Shown: positions 1 through 26,589, numbered from the stretch's first letter. The stretch is DNA of 64,000 nt from Beroe forskalii (GCA_011033025.1 WFMF01000316.1:62001-126000), one strand, 5' to 3'. The notes: generated by a model from the letters alone, not told the origin. A program made the numbers and translations.

Positions 1-134
1 AGCCCCTTATTAGCCCCTCACTAGCCCCTTATTAGCCCCTTATTAGCCCCTCACTAGCCCCTTATTAGCCCCTTATTAGCCCCTCACTAGCCCCTTATTA
101 GCCCCTCACTAGCCCCTTATTAGCCCCTCACCGG
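1..134. repeat. 11/22-bp tandem repeat cut by the window edge
   Basis: Two alternating 11-mers, TAGCCCCTTAT and TAGCCCCTCAC, are joined head to tail from base 1 to about 134. The array starts at the window edge, so its true length is unknown. No coding potential is seen. Confidence 0.9.
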
Positions 135-575
135 CCCCTCATGCATTCAGTAACTGCACTACATATAGTGCAGTTACTACTTACTACGTCACGTGACATT
201 TCACGTGGCAGACTACAAGAAATATCACGTGAACTCTAGTTCTCTCCAGTGCAGATTATATCCAGTGCTGATTATATCCAGTGCCGATTTTATCCGATGC
301 TCTGTTGAATCGTAAATAAATACTAATAAGTAAAATTCGTGCGCGGCTCTTCCACTTTGATCCTTGAAGCAGAAAAATATCATTACTGATACTAATTTTT
401 TATATTGTCAGACGCACGCCCCAGCCAGCCCGCCAAAAGCAAAGGCCAAAGTATAAGGGCTTAGGAAAGGGCTTAGGAAAGGTGTACGCACGCGTGCGGC
501 TTCCCCTTACCAGCGTATGTCTCGCATGTAAATTTTAAACAGGGCTGAGTGACCTCACAGATCTAAGGCACCTGC
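135..575. other. Non-coding stretch, nothing recognised
   Basis: No open reading frame or known element was found. A short repeated piece near 240-300 (cCAGTGC.GATT.TATCC, three times) is the only visible structure. Confidence 0.5.
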
Positions 576-712
576 ATCGTTACGCGTCGATCGAATATAT
601 TGATCAAATGAAAAATGCACACAATCGCTCGCGCTTGCTTTTTTTGCGCGGACGTATTCTTAAAAGTGCGCGTATTTCATTTGATCAATCCATTTGATCG
701 ACGCGGAACGAT
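576..712. repeat. Imperfect inverted repeat, MITE-like hairpin
   Basis: The left arm begins ATCGTTACGCGTCGATCGAA and carries TTGATCAAATGAAA. The right arm carries TTTCATTTGATCAA and ends TTGATCGACGCGGAACGAT. The arms are about 35 bp with mismatches, around a GC-rich centre. No convincing target-site duplication was seen, so its origin is uncertain. Confidence 0.6.
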
Positions 713-779
713 GAATTAACCACCTAAAGGTCTAGTTTTTGTATCCTCAACCTAACTGTGACCCTAAGCAAAACACAAA

Positions 780-1700
780 CCTTATTGTAGGATGTTACCC
801 TACCCTCCGCCGCGCACACTACGTTTTCCGCGGGGAGTATTTACCACATGTTACGTGTCCCTGTTTGTTCGCGCTTGCGCGCGCTTTTCGTAGTCTTCTC
901 TGAAGAGGCGCGCTTGCGCTAGTAGGATTTTACCCTACCCTCCGCCGCGCGCCATTTTTTTCCGCGGGGAGTCTGCAACACGACCCTCCAAATTTCCGAG
1001 TGTTGCGCGCTAGGGATGGGTGAAATCCATCTACGCTTGCGCGCGCAAAATAAGGCTCCGTAACATGGAGTAAGGGGAGTATGCAACACGACCCTCCAGC
1101 TTCCGAGTGTTGCGCGCTAGGGATAGGAGAAATCCATCAAAAACATTGTATTTGTAAATCCCGACCCTAATCCTAACCTCTAAAGCGCTATAGTGACGTC
1201 ATTGTGATAGATAATGAAGGCTCGTACTCGAAGTTTGGGTATCTCTCCCATATAAACGGCTCTGAGTGACGTTACAGATCTAAACGTCAATTTTTCTGTA
1301 TCCTAATTCCTAAACCTAACCATAGCCCTAACCAAAACCCTAACCTTAATCCTAACCCTAACCCTAACAAATCCTGACCCTAATCCTGACCCTAACCCTA
1401 ATCCTTAAAGCGCTAGGTGCGCTTAATTATATTTTTCTGAGTGACGTCATTGTCATAGATAATGAAGGCTCCCGTTTATATGGGAGACATACCGAAGTTT
1501 GTGATGCCCCTGGTCACTGGTTAGGGCTAGTCTCCCATGTAAAACGTGAGCCTTCATTATTTATATTCACAATGACGTCACTCTAGCGCTTTAGACTTAG
1601 AGGTTAGGATTAGGGTATGCAAGTCTTAAAATATGACGTCACTCAGAGCCGTTTATATGGGAGACATACCCAACTTCCAACATAGGTGTGCGTAGGCGCG
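780..1700. repeat. Mosaic of direct and inverted short duplications
   Basis: Several 50-90 bp pieces occur twice. TACCCTACCCTCCGCCGCGC followed by TTTTCCGCGGGGAGT appears near 793-840 and 931-971. GCAACACGACCCTCCA followed by CGAGTGTTGCGCGCTAGGGAT appears near 974-1017 and 1083-1125. A third piece (GTGACGTCATTGT then GATAATGAAGGCTC, and TCCCATATAAACGGCTCTGAGTGACG) occurs in both orientations between about 1190 and 1670. This looks like nested, decayed palindromic elements; no gene is seen. Confidence 0.65.
1309..1412. repeat. Degenerate telomere-like CCCTAA tract
   Basis: About 100 bp of CCCTAA/CCTAA-type hexamers with variants (CCATAG, CCAAAA, CCTGAC). It resembles the animal telomere repeat TTAGGG read on the other strand. 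It is short, interrupted and internal, so it is an interstitial or telomere-like repeat, not a chromosome end. Confidence 0.7.
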
Positions 1701-2060
1701 CAGCGCTTCCCTGCACACAACGCAAGAGCTGACTCTGACGGTGCCCTGCCCATTTTCCGCGTCCCGACTAGGACTCCTTGAGTCGGGGCGCAGGGGAGGG
1801 GGTGTTGGGGAGGGATGAAATTGCATAATATACTGTTTTTTGAATTATTGTAATAAAGTTCAAAAGCCCTTAGTGGTGCCCCTTGGGGTTTTCAATCAAT
1901 CATAATGAATGTTATAGTATTTATAATGAAGTGGAATTTTACCTTATCTGTCGTTCAATTTCAAAAGGCTAGTGTTCGAGGGCTAAGATGCAAAATACAA
2001 AAAGATTGAGGTTTTGATCTGTGACGTCATTCAGCTAGTCTCCCAATAAACGAAAGCCTT
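1701..2060. other. Non-coding spacer with a dispersed motif
   Basis: No gene is seen. The motif AAAGCCCTTAGTGGTGCCC followed by a G-rich step and GGGGTTT lies near 1864-1892 and recurs near 12076-12106, so it is part of a dispersed repeat. Confidence 0.45.
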
Positions 2061-5000
2061 GTGATCTCATCAGCTGGACAAGAAGGGCATGTGATCTCGT
2101 CAGCTGGATGAGAAGAGCAATTGATCTCGTCAGCTGGATAGAAGAGCATGTGATCACGTCAGCTGGATGAGAAGAGCATGTGATCTCGTCAGCTGGATAA
2201 GAAGAGCATGTGATCTCGTCAGCTGGATAAGAAGAGCATGTGATCTCGTCAGCTGGATGAGGAGAGCATGTGATCTCGTCAGCTGGATGAGAAGAGCAAT
2301 TGATCTCGTCAGCTGGATGAGAAGAGCATGTGATCACGTCAGCTGGATAAGAAGAGCATGTGATCTCGTCAGCTGGATAAGAAGAGCATGTGATCTCGTC
2401 AGCTGGATGAGAAGAGCATGTGATCTCGTCAGCTGGATAAGAAGAGCATGTGATCTGTCATGGATAAGAAGAGCATGTGATCTCGTCAGCTGGATAAGAA
2501 GAGCATGTGATCTCGTCAGCTGGATAAGAAGAGCAGGTGATCTCGTCAGCTGGATAAGAAGAGCATGTGATCTCGTCAGCTGGATAAGAAGAGCATGTGA
2601 TCTCGTCAGCTGGATAAGAAGAGCATGTGATCTCGTCAGCTGGATAAGAAGAGCATGTGATCTCGTCAGCTGGATGAGAAGAGCATGTGATCTCGTCAGC
2701 TGGATAAGAAGAGCATGTGATCTCGTCAGCTGGATAAGAATAGCAGGTGATCTCGTAAGCTGGATGAGAAGAGCATGTGATCTCGTCAGCTGGAAAAGAA
2801 GAGCATGTGATCTCGTCAGCTGGAAAAGAAGAGCATGTGATCTCGTCAGCTGGATAAGAAGAGCATGTGATCTCGTCAGCTGGATAAGAATAGCAGGTGA
2901 TCTCGTAAGCTGGATGAGAAGAGCATGTGATCTCGTCAGCTGGAAAAGAAGAGCATGTGATCTCGTCAGCTGGAAAAGAAGAGCATGTGATCTCGTCAGC
3001 TGGATAAGAAGAGCATGTGATCTCGTCAGCTGGATAAGAAGAGCATGTGATCTCGTCAGCTGGATGAGAAGAGCATGTGATCTCGTCAGCTGGATAAGAA
3101 GAGCAGGTGATCTCGTCAGCTGGATAAGAAGAGCATGTGATCTCGTCAGCTGGATAAGAAGAGCATGTGATCTCGTCAGCTGGATAAGAAGAGCATGTGA
3201 TCTCGTCAGCTGGATAAGAAGAGCATGTGATCTCGTCAGCTGGATGAAAGAGCATGTGATCTCGTCAGCTGGATAAGAAGAGCATGTGATCTCGTTAGCT
3301 GGATAAGAATAGCAGGTGATCTCGTAAGCTGGATGAGAAGAGCATGTGATCTCGTCAGCTGGATACGAAGAGCATGTGATCTCGTCAGCTGGAAAAGAAG
3401 AGCATGTGATCTCGTCAGCTGGATAAGAAGAGCATGTGATCTCGTCAGCTGGATAAGAATAGCATGTGATCACGTCAGCTGGATAAGAAGAGCATGTGAT
3501 CTCGTCAGCTGGATAAGAAGAGCATGTGATCTCGTCAGCTGGATGAGAAGAGCATGTGATCTCGTCAGCTGGATAAGAAGAGCAGGTGATCTCGTCAGCT
3601 GGATAAGAAGAGCATGTGATCTCGTCAGCTGGATAAGAAGAGCATGTGATCTCGTCAGCTGGATAAAAAGAGCATGTGATCTCGTCAGCTGGATAAGAAG
3701 AGCATGTGATCTCGTCAGCTGGATGAGAAGAGCATGTGATCTCGTCAGCTGGATAAGAAGAGCATGTGATCTCGTCAGCTGGATAAGAATAGCAGGTGAT
3801 CTCGTAAGCTGGATGAGAAGAGCATGTGATCTCGTCAGCTGGAAAAGAAGAGCATGTGATCTCGTCAGCTGGAAAAGAAGAGCATGTGATCTCGTCAGCT
3901 GGATAAGAAGAGCATGTGATCTCGTCAGCTGGATAAGAATAGAGAGAAGAGCATGTGATCTCGTCAGCTGGAAAAGAAGAGCTGTGATCTCGTCAGCTGG
4001 AAAAGAAGAGCATGTGATCTCGTCAGCTGGATAAGAAGAGCATGTGATCTCGTCAGCTGGATAAGAAGAGCATGTGATCTCGTCAGCTGGATGAGAAGAG
4101 CATGTGATCTCGTCAGCTGGATAAGAAGAGCAGGTGATCTCGTCAGCTGGATAAGAAGAGCATGTGATCTCGTCAGCTGGATAAGAAGAGCATGTGATCT
4201 CGTCAGCTGGATAAGAAGAGCATGTGATCTCGTCAGCTGGATAAGAAGAGCATGTGATCTCGTCAGCTGGATGAGAAGAGCATGTGATCTCGTCAGCTGG
4301 ATAAGAAGAGCATGTGATCTCGTCAGCTGGATAAGAATAGCAGGTGATCTCGTAAGCTGGATGAGAAGAGCATGTGATCTCGTCAGCTGGAAAAGAAGAG
4401 CATGTGATCTCGTCAGCTGGAAAAGAAGAGCATGTGATCTCGTCAGCTGGATAAGAAGAGCATGTGATCTCGTCAGCTGGATAAGAATAGCATGTAATCT
4501 CGTCAGCTGGATAAGAAGAGCATGTGATCTCGTCAGCTGGATAAGAATAGCAGGTGATCTCGTAAGCTGGATGAGAAGAGCATGTGATCTCGTCAGCTGG
4601 AAAAGAAGAGCATGTGATCTCGTCAGCTGGATAAGAAGAGCATGTGATCTCGTCAGCTGGATAAGAAGAGCATGTGATCTCGTCAGCTGGATAAGAAGAG
4701 CATGTGATCTCGTAGGCTGGATAAGAAGAGCATGTGATCTCGTTAGCTAGATAAAGAGAGCATGTGATCACGTCAGCTGGATAAGAAGAGCATGTGATCT
4801 CGTCAGCTGGATAAGAAAAGCATGTAATCTCGTCAGCTGGATAAGAAGAGCATGTGATCTCGTCAGCTGGATAAGAAGAGCAGGTGATCTCGTCAGCTGG
4901 ATAAGAAGAGCATGTGATCTCGTCAGCTGGATAAGAAGAGCATGTGATCTCGTCAGCTGGATAAGAAGAGCATGTGATCTCGTCAGCTGGATAAGAAGAG

Positions 5001-7429
5001 CATGTGATCTCGTCAGCTGGATAATAAGAGCATGTGATCTCGTCAGCTGGATAAGAAGAGCATGTAATCTCGTCAGCTGGATGAGAAGAGCATGTGATCT
5101 CGTCAGCTGGATAAGAAGAGCATGTGATCTCGTCAGCTGGATGAGAAGAGCATGTTATCTCGTCACCTGGATAAGAAGAGCATGTGATCTCGTCAGCTGG
5201 ATGAGAAGAGCATGTGATCTCGTCAGCTGGAAAAGGAGAGCATGTGATCTCGTCAGCTGGATAAGAAGAGCATGTGATCTCGTCAGCTGGATAAGAAGAG
5301 CATGTGATCTCGTCAGCTGGATAAGAAGAGCATGTGATCTCGTCAGCTGGATAAGAAGAGCATGTGATCTCGTCAGCTGGATAAGAAGAGCATGTGATCT
5401 CGTCAGCTGGATAAGAAGAGGATGTGATCTCGTCAGCTGGATAAGAAGAGCATGTGATCTCGTCAGCAGGATAAGAAGAGCATGTGATCTCGTCAGCTGG
5501 ATAAGAAGAGCATGTGATCTCGTCAGCTGGATAAGGAGAGCATGTGATCTCGTCAACTGGAAAAGAAGAGCATGTGATCTCGTCAGCTAGATAAAGAGAG
5601 CATGTGATCACGTCAGCTGGATAAGGAGAGCATGTGATCTTGTCAGCTGGATGAGAAGAGCATGTGATCTCGTCAGCTAGATAAGATAAATCTCGAGATA
5701 AGAAGCATGTGATCACGTCAGAAGAGCTGGATAAGAAGAGCATGTGATCTCGTCAGCTGGATAAGAAGAGCATGTGATCTCGTCAGCTGGATAAGAAGAG
5801 CATGTGATCTCATCAGCATGTGATCTCGTCAAGAAAGAGCTGTGATAAAGAAGAGCATGTGATCTCGTCAGCTGGATAAGGTGAGAAGAGCATGTGATCT
5901 CGTCAGCTGGATAAGAAGAGCATGTGATCTCGTCAGCTGGATATCTCGTCAATAAGAAGAGCATGTGATCTCGTCAGCTGGATAAGAAGAGCATGTGATC
6001 TCGTCGTCAGTGGCTGGATAAGAAGAGCATGTGATCTCGTCAGCTGGATAAGAAGAGCATGTGATCTCGTCAGCTGGATAAGAAGAGCATGTGATCTCGA
6101 ATAAGAAGAGCATGTGATCTCGTCAGCTGGATAAGAAGAGCATGTGATCTCGTCAGCTGGATAAGAAGAGCATGTGATCTCGTCAGCTGGATAAGAAGAG
6201 CATGTGATCTCGTCAGCTGGATAAGAAGAGCATGTGATCTCGTCAGCTGGATAAGAAGAGCATGTGATCTCGTCAGCTGGATAAGAAGAGCATGTGATCT
6301 CGTCACCTGGATAAGAAGAGCATGTGTGATCTGTGATCTCGTCAGCTGGATAAGAAGATCTTGTCAGCTGGATGAGAAGAGTGTGATCTCGTCAGCTGGA
6401 TAAGAAGAGCATGTGATCTCGTCAGCTGGATAAGAAGAGCATGTGATCTCGTCAGCTGGATAAGAAGAGCATGTGATCTCGTCAGCTGGATAAGAAGAGC
6501 ATGTGATCTCGTCAGCTGGATAAGAAGAGCATGTGATCTCGTCAGCTGGATAAGAAGAGCATGTGATCTCGTCAGCTGGATAAGAAGAGCATGTGATCTT
6601 GTCAGCTGGACATGTGATCTCGTCAGCTGGATAAGAAGAGCATGTGATCTCGTCAGCTGGATAAGAAGAGCATGTGATCTCGTCAGCTGGATAAGAAGAG
6701 CATGTGATCTCGTCAGCTGGATAAGAAGAGCATGTGATCTCGTCAGCTGGATAAAAGAATCTCGTCAGCATGTGATCTCGTCAGCTGGATAAGAAGAGCA
6801 TGTGATCTCGTCAGCTGGATAAGAAGAGCATGTGATCTCGTCAGCTGGATGAAGAGCATGTGAGCAAGAGGTGATCTCGTCAGCTGGATAAGAAGAGCAT
6901 GTCAGATAAGAAGATCTCGTCAGCTGGATAAGAAGAGCATGTGATCACGTCAGCTGGATAAGAAGAGCATGTGATCTCGTCAGCTGGATAAGAAGAGCAT
7001 GTGATCTCGTCAGCTGGATGAGAAGAGCATGTGATCTCGTCAGCTGGATAAGAAGAGCATGTGATCTCGTCAGCTGGATAAGAAGAGCATGTGATCTCGT
7101 CAGCTGGATAAGAAGAGCATGTGATCTTGTCAGCTGGATGAGAAGAGCATGTGATCTCGTCAGCTAGATAAAGAGAGCATGTGATCTCGTCACCTGGATA
7201 AGAAGAGCATGTGATCTCGTCAGCTGGATGAGAAGAGCATGTGATCTCGTCAGCTGGATAAGAAGAGCATGTGATCTCGTCAGCTGGATAAGAAGAGCAT
7301 GTGATCTCGTCAGCTGGATAAGAAGAGCATGTGATCTCGTCAGCTGGATAAGAAGAGCATGTGATCTCGTCAGCTGGATAAGAAGAGCATGTGATCTCGT
7401 CAGCTGGATAAAGAGAGCATGTGATCTCG

Positions 7430-7456
<27 letters not shown>
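2061..7456. repeat. 30-bp satellite array (~180 copies)
   Basis: A 30-bp unit containing CATGTGATCTCGTCAGCTGG then ATAAGAAGAG is repeated head to tail for about 5.4 kb. Because 30 is divisible by three, the array is open in several frames and gives false repetitive ORFs; it should not be annotated as protein. Common variants are GATGAG, GAAAAG and GAATAGCAGG. Between about 5680 and 6900 the units are broken by small indels and partial copies; elsewhere they are very uniform. Each unit contains CAGCTG, the core of an E-box. The right edge at 7456 lies inside the last exon of the homeobox gene. Confidence 0.97.
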
Positions 7457-21420
<13,964 letters not shown>

Positions 21421-21604
21421 GGCAGCAATGCGTTTATTAAGAAGCTATGTGTTTATACTGTAGAAACAAGTCCTTCTTGGTGATTAACTGGTACGCACAC
21501 TAGCACGATCAACGTGTCAAAGGGGAATGGAGTTATTCGGGGCGAAGGACACCGTAATAATGGTGAACTGGCGCAGTGGGGGAGTAGTAATTGGTATAAC
21601 TTGA

Positions 21605-21611
21605 TTTTATA
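21605..21611 (-). promoter_or_regulatory. Candidate TATA box of the homeobox gene
   Basis: On the minus strand the sequence reads CCTATAAAATC, about 185 bp upstream of the exon 1 ATG. That would leave a 5' leader of roughly 155 nt. It is a position and consensus argument only. Confidence 0.35.
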
Positions 21612-21619
21612 GGCTCCCA

Positions 21620-22330
21620 ACGGGGAGTAGACATTTGCATTCGCTCATCTTGACAGGATTTTAAACATGCGTGTCACGTGACTGACAACACAACCAATGG
21701 CTGCTCTCAACGCCTCCAAAACATTTACCCCGATTAAACCTACCCACTGGGATAATTTTTTGCTTTGTTAGTTTTGTAACGATCAATTCGAACGGCTAAA
21801 CGCTTCCAAAGTGGTTGCGGTGCTTAGGCATCTCACATGAGTGCACTGGACCAATCAGAATATTCGAAATATCAGGTGACTTGGGCCGACCAATAGGAAC
21901 ACTTCCTCAAGAATCGAGGAAGGCACTCTCCATTTAAATGCTATTTAAGCATTGAACTTACTACTCAGCTAAGGGAGTTAAAGATTTTATAGAATCACTG
22001 GGGCAATGTGACCGCTTCATTTATATAAATTTGAATGATATAACATTCATAATATGCGTGTGATACAGAGTGCGATTTAAAAAAATAGATTCCATTTTAT
22101 GTAATGAAACTCACCCGGATATAGCACAGTGGATTAAGGATTTTTCTAACTTCCCGGTAACTGAAATTCAAGTAACAAGCATTGGATTAATGGATTATAG
22201 TATTCTCACGACAGGTTTAGACCGATTTAAAGGGTAGCACTATATGTGTAGAGTCGTGTTACTACAGTCTACACGCGTTTTATATCATGTGTTGGTAATT
22301 GTTATGACGGGCATAGATCCGTTTGCCACT
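21620..22330. other. Region upstream of the homeobox gene, nothing coding
   Basis: No ORF or repeat of note. It probably includes upstream regulatory DNA of the minus-strand homeobox gene; no specific binding site could be supported. Confidence 0.35.
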
Positions 22331-22550
22331 TTTTCCAAGCGCCGGTTTAATGCAGGTCTTGTGCCAGTCTAGTGCAAGTCTAATGCAGGTTTGGCACCAC
22401 TTTTGTGCAGGTTTAGCGCCGGTTTAGCGCGGGGCCTGCGCCAGTCTAATGCAGGTCCTGTGCCACTCTAATGCAGGTCTAGCGCCGGTTTGGTGCAGGT
22501 CCAGCGCTGGTTAAGCGCGGGCGCAGCGCTGGTCCAATGCACCTCGGATG
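22330..22550. repeat. Degenerate ~12-bp minisatellite
   Basis: Repeats on the theme GCGCCGGTTTAGTGCAGGTC / TAATGCAGGTCTTGTGCCAG with 11-13 bp periodicity and many substitutions. Old tandem array. Confidence 0.75.
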
Positions 22551-22764
22551 CTATCCCAACATGATTGGTACTAGGGCGTTCAGGCATAAAATGACAAATA
22601 TGACCAAATATGTCAAAATTTCGACATATTCGAGTACAAGGGTCTCTACCAGGCTGAATTGCAAATTTTCAGTGTTAACGAAGAAGTGGGTCATCTAGCT
22701 TGTTTTTTGATTGTTTTCAGGTGCTCCGCTTTTTTTTATTCAAAACTTTAAAATTATAATAAAA

Positions 22765-23600
22765 CTAGCAGGCCCATTGGGTCTGCAAATACACAGCTCA
22801 CTTGGCGCTGCTACGCAGCACCTCGTTCGCAAATTTATAACGCTGCAACTCCAATTTATTAAATACTTTTTACCGCATCAAAAAACTCCAATCAAGTCAA
22901 ACGTTACGGAGCAACAAAATTAAAACAGCATTATAAATGCGCACAGGACCAAATAATAAGCTCTCAAAAAGTTTATGAAGGAGCAAAAATGTCATTATTC
23001 GTTGGTAACTTTTAGTAATGCTGGACCTTGCAAGTTTTGATCATTATCATTTGCTCTTGTATGACGAATGTAAATCTGAAAATTAAAACCGAGTATCGTA
23101 CTCATAGTGAACGTTAAATCAAAGCATTGATTCACGCCAAGAGCAGTATTCCAAAATCGCAATGCTATGCCCAAATTCGATTCAATTTAATTTTGATTTT
23201 GTTCAATCTTAAATTTGCTCTAAATTCACATTTTCCGTTACCATCAACTCAGCATTGATTTAAATCGACCGACGTCTGTCACAGATTTATGAAGATGCTA
23301 TCGGAAATAACCTCCACGATGCCAGCCATACCCGTTCTCTATTTCCAGATCTTTAATTTCAAATGAAAAACAGTAAAGGAAGTTCTTTCATACGCTACAA
23401 TGCTGCAGTCAACAACGTATCAGAAAGCACTCGCATAGAACTGATCATAATCTGCACGTGCACAAAATTGGTTTCCATAGCAACGGTACCTCTTTTCGCC
23501 TGTTTGCATTCGTTTCCCTTGATATTTTCTTGGCAAGCTCAAATTTAATTGTATACGGCGGCACAGACAGACATAATTCACGTGCTCTTACGAAATTATT
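22765..23600 (+). mobile_element. CTAG-hairpin element family, copy A (~0.84 kb)
   Basis: Starts CTAGCAGGCCCATTGGGTCTGC (a hairpin), then CACAGCTCACTTGGCGCTGC and the second hairpin GGTGCTGCTACGCAGCACC type. It ends near TGTATACGGCGGCACAGA. Most of its length is shared with 36885-37640, including GCACGTGCACAAAATTGGTT and TTGATATTTTCTTGGCAAGC. No transposase. Reverse-complemented, the terminus is a GC hairpin followed by TAG, which recalls Helitron 3' ends; this is only a suggestion. Confidence 0.7.
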
Positions 23601-23659
23601 ATTAAGATATGAAAATACACAATTTTCACTTTCATAATAATTCAAGGGTTACCAAAACG

Positions 23660-24540
23660 AAGATATGCACAGCAAGCTGTGCCAACATAATTTGGTCCCA
23701 TAGAAATTTAACAATTAAAATATATCTTGATAAATAATTATATGGGGAGACCCCCCACCAGGCCCAACCCAAAATTTCATTAATAGCGAATTCTGTATCT
23801 TCTAGGCCATGTATTTATGGTCCGATTTTACTATTCAGGACATATTCAGGGCGTTCAGGTCCAAAACAAAAGATTAGGATGATTAGTTGACATCCGTGGT
23901 AAATTTCTGTACAATTTAACCCTGCATGATTGATAATGAGTAGAGCTAAAAAGTGGCAAATTTAACAGTTCAGTAACCGATAATGCAGTACACAGCTAGC
24001 ACACACGTTTCTGGAGTTAAGAAAATTAGTCAAAATCTTAAAAATGGTTGTCTCGTGTACCGTACGGAAGGGTCTGAACTAATAGCCTAACACGATAAAT
24101 GAAGGTTTCAAGTTATTTAAATGTTGTAGGTATTTCTGGACAGTTGCCAGAGCAAAAGTTGCAACTGCCCTATCTGGAGCATATCCTTTTTGAGGTCAAA
24201 GCACCCCTTAGGATTATTTCATCTCGACGAAAAACAATCCATTTGTCCCGGTTAGCATCCACGTGTGCTGCAACAGCCTCATTTTTATTATCTCACACTT
24301 CCTGGGTCTGTTGATAGCGTGTTTTCTTTGACAACGAAATTTGTGGTCAGTTTCGTACAGCGGAGCAAATAATTAGAAATTTGAATCTGCTGTAGAATGG
24401 GCTAAGAAAACTTACTTATCGGTAAAACCCGATTATCTTAATCCAAAAATGTCTGAAAAAACGAATATCACAGGGGGGATCATGTTTTATTTGTATTTTT
24501 TTGTCCAACAATTTTTTGTCCAATTTTGAAAAATAGGGTA
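23660..24540. other. Non-coding stretch, nothing recognised
   Basis: AT-rich sequence without a convincing exon or repeat. Short ORFs here have no recognisable residues. Confidence 0.35.
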
Positions 24541-24848
24541 TCCATAAAGGACGTCCGCAAAATTTCGGCCATTTCAGACCCCTCCCTCCCCCCTTGTCCG
24601 CAAACGTCCGCAATCCAGAAACCCCTCCCTCCCCCCGGACGTCCGCATTTTTCTTCAAAATCTTTTAGGCCATCATTTTTGGCACCGAAATTTCGTGATT
24701 TTCTAGTGAAATAGTCGTCAAATCGCCCAAAATTTCCATGAATTGCGGACGTCCGCATTTGGCCAAACACCCCCCTCCCCCTACGTCCGCAAACGTCCGC
24801 ATTGGCCAGACTCTTCCCTCCCCCCTCATTGCGGACGTCCTTTATGGA
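24541..24848. mobile_element. 308-bp MITE with 20-bp terminal inverted repeats
   Basis: Perfect 20-bp inverted ends, TCCATAAAGGACGTCCGCAA and its complement. Inside, the motif ACGTCCGCA is repeated several times near each end next to CCCTCCCTCCCCCC tracts. Such subterminal repeats are usual for non-autonomous DNA transposons. No clear target-site duplication was read. Confidence 0.85.
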
Positions 24849-25679
24849 GGGCCCAGCTTTGGACATAAAAATACAAAAAAAATACAAAAAAATATAATTC
24901 TTATATAATGTTTATATGATGTTTATAAGAGTCATCCTTTCATTGCCAAGATCCTCGTCAAACTTGAAAACAAAATAAAAAGCCGTCATACTAGGAATAT
25001 TTCGACATATGCTTTATGCCATTTTCAACCTGAATATTGATTATTTATTATACAATGCTAGCAAGCGAATCAATTTATGAATGTATGTAGACAATACAAT
25101 AATTGAAGACGAATTTTAAGGATGATTTCGCGAAGTGAAAATGTTGAATCTAAATTTATTGCAGAGGGTATTACGATTATAGTTACATGGATCAAATGAT
25201 TTCATGATTTTTTTAATGTTTCATCTTGTTAATCATAAGCTTGTTAGGTAAATGGATTTTGTGCGAAAGTGTGTGTATGTGTATCGTGTAATTATGTCGG
25301 TACCATGGGCATTGTGTTGTGTATGGGCACATTACTGTAGGGATACTGTGTTATTGGGTATATGAGATTCATGTCGAAATGCACTGGCAGATAAGGATCA
25401 CAAGTAGTTCTGTTGCTATGGTAAAGTGCGAAGTGTGTGGATTTATCAATTCCATTTTTATTTGTTATTTTAGAATGCTAATCACCTGAACCCATAACTC
25501 TGTTCTAATTGGAAATTTTTTGATGCAGGAAAAAGTTGTTCATTACTATCTAGGATATTTAAAATTGCATGAGTCGACATTTGCAAGCTAGGTAATGCAT
25601 AATAGCGCCGAGTGAGCTGTGTGAAGTGTGTTTACAAAGGAAATTTAATAAGGTAATTTGAAAAACGAAGTTTATTAAG

Positions 25680-25905
25680 TTATTAATAAAGTTTTACAGA
25701 AAGTTTATATTATATGAAGTTTTACAGTGTTTATTTATATTATGAAGTGTTACAGGAAGTTTATATATGAAGTGTTATATGAAGTTTATATATGATGTGA
25801 TATATGAAGATTATGAAGTGTTACCAGGGAGTTTGTATATGAAGTGTTAGGGTTTATTTTATTTAAAACATGAAGATTAAATGAAGTGTTTATATGAAGT
25901 GGTTA
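25680..25905. repeat. AT-rich irregular tandem repeat
   Basis: GAAGTTTATAT, ATGAAGTGTTA and related pieces are repeated about a dozen times with irregular spacing. It may be a slippage product. Confidence 0.8.
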
Positions 25906-25929
25906 CCGTATTTAACGAAGAATGGTAGT

Positions 25930-26225
25930 TTAGTTCTAATTTGACATTTTTTCCCTCCCCATTGGCGTTTTTGTGAATACAAAAAGGCAAATGAGAGGGT
26001 TGGCAGAGATCGTGGTCTGGGAGGGTGAGAAATAGGATATGTGCATAGCAGGTCCAGTTTTGCAATAGAACTACTGTAATTTCTGGAAAGTGCCCGGGAC
26101 TGCTCCTTTATAATAATTGTCGCGAAATGTCCCTCCGTCCCTCGTCCCTCCGTCCGTCCCCCCATATCACATACATCTTCAAAATAACGAATTTCTTAAT
26201 TCATGGAGCTGTCGGTTGTCAAAAT
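25930..26225 (+). mobile_element. Dispersed element with CTTTTTGTGAATACAAAAAG hairpin, copy 1
   Basis: Begins TTTTTTCCCTCCCCATTGGC, then a short hairpin, CAAATGAGAGGGTTGGCAGA, TACTGTAATTTCTGGAAAGTGCCC, a CCGTCCCTC-type tandem tract and CATGGAGCTGTCGGTTGTCA. The family recurs at 28630-28910 (same strand), about 28465-28625 (reversed) and 39080-39340 (reversed). Confidence 0.8.
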
Positions 26226-26502
26226 TTTAATCTCATACGTTGACCAGGCCCATCCGAGCCACATTCCCAGTCACTAAAGTTTTCATATCGACCAAATCTA
26301 ATGTCCTGAAATTGATTTCATTTTGACTATTTCAAACACAAAAAACGATTTTTTCGCCAAAAAGATATTGACCGAGTAAATGTGAAGAAGGCTTGCCAAA
26401 TTTGACTATTCTCTGAGAAATGATGTGAAAAATTGAATCAGTATCACAATAAAAACTGAAATTTACACGTATTCTTACACATAATTAACATGTCATTTCA
26501 TG

Positions 26503-26585
26503 ATTTCGTAGCTCAATCGGTTAGCGCGTCAGACTTAGTAGTGCTGGCACGCTGGAGTCACGGGTTCAAGCCCCACTATAGTCAA
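26503..26585 (+). tRNA. tRNA-like sequence, probably tRNA-derived or pseudo-tRNA
   Basis: An A-box-like TAGCTCAATCGGTTAGCGC (26509 on) and a B-box GGGTTCAAGCC (26562 on) have the right order and spacing, and the end resembles a T-arm followed by an acceptor strand. The acceptor stem does not pair well and the anticodon arm is imperfect (best loop reading anticodon AGT), with an extended variable region. I therefore favour a tRNA pseudogene or SINE head over a working tRNA. Confidence 0.4.
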
Positions 26586-26589
26586 ATTT

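Noticed and set aside
1..1412. Chromosome end / telomere
   Set aside because: CCCTAA repeats are short, degenerate and interior, with ordinary repeats on both sides.
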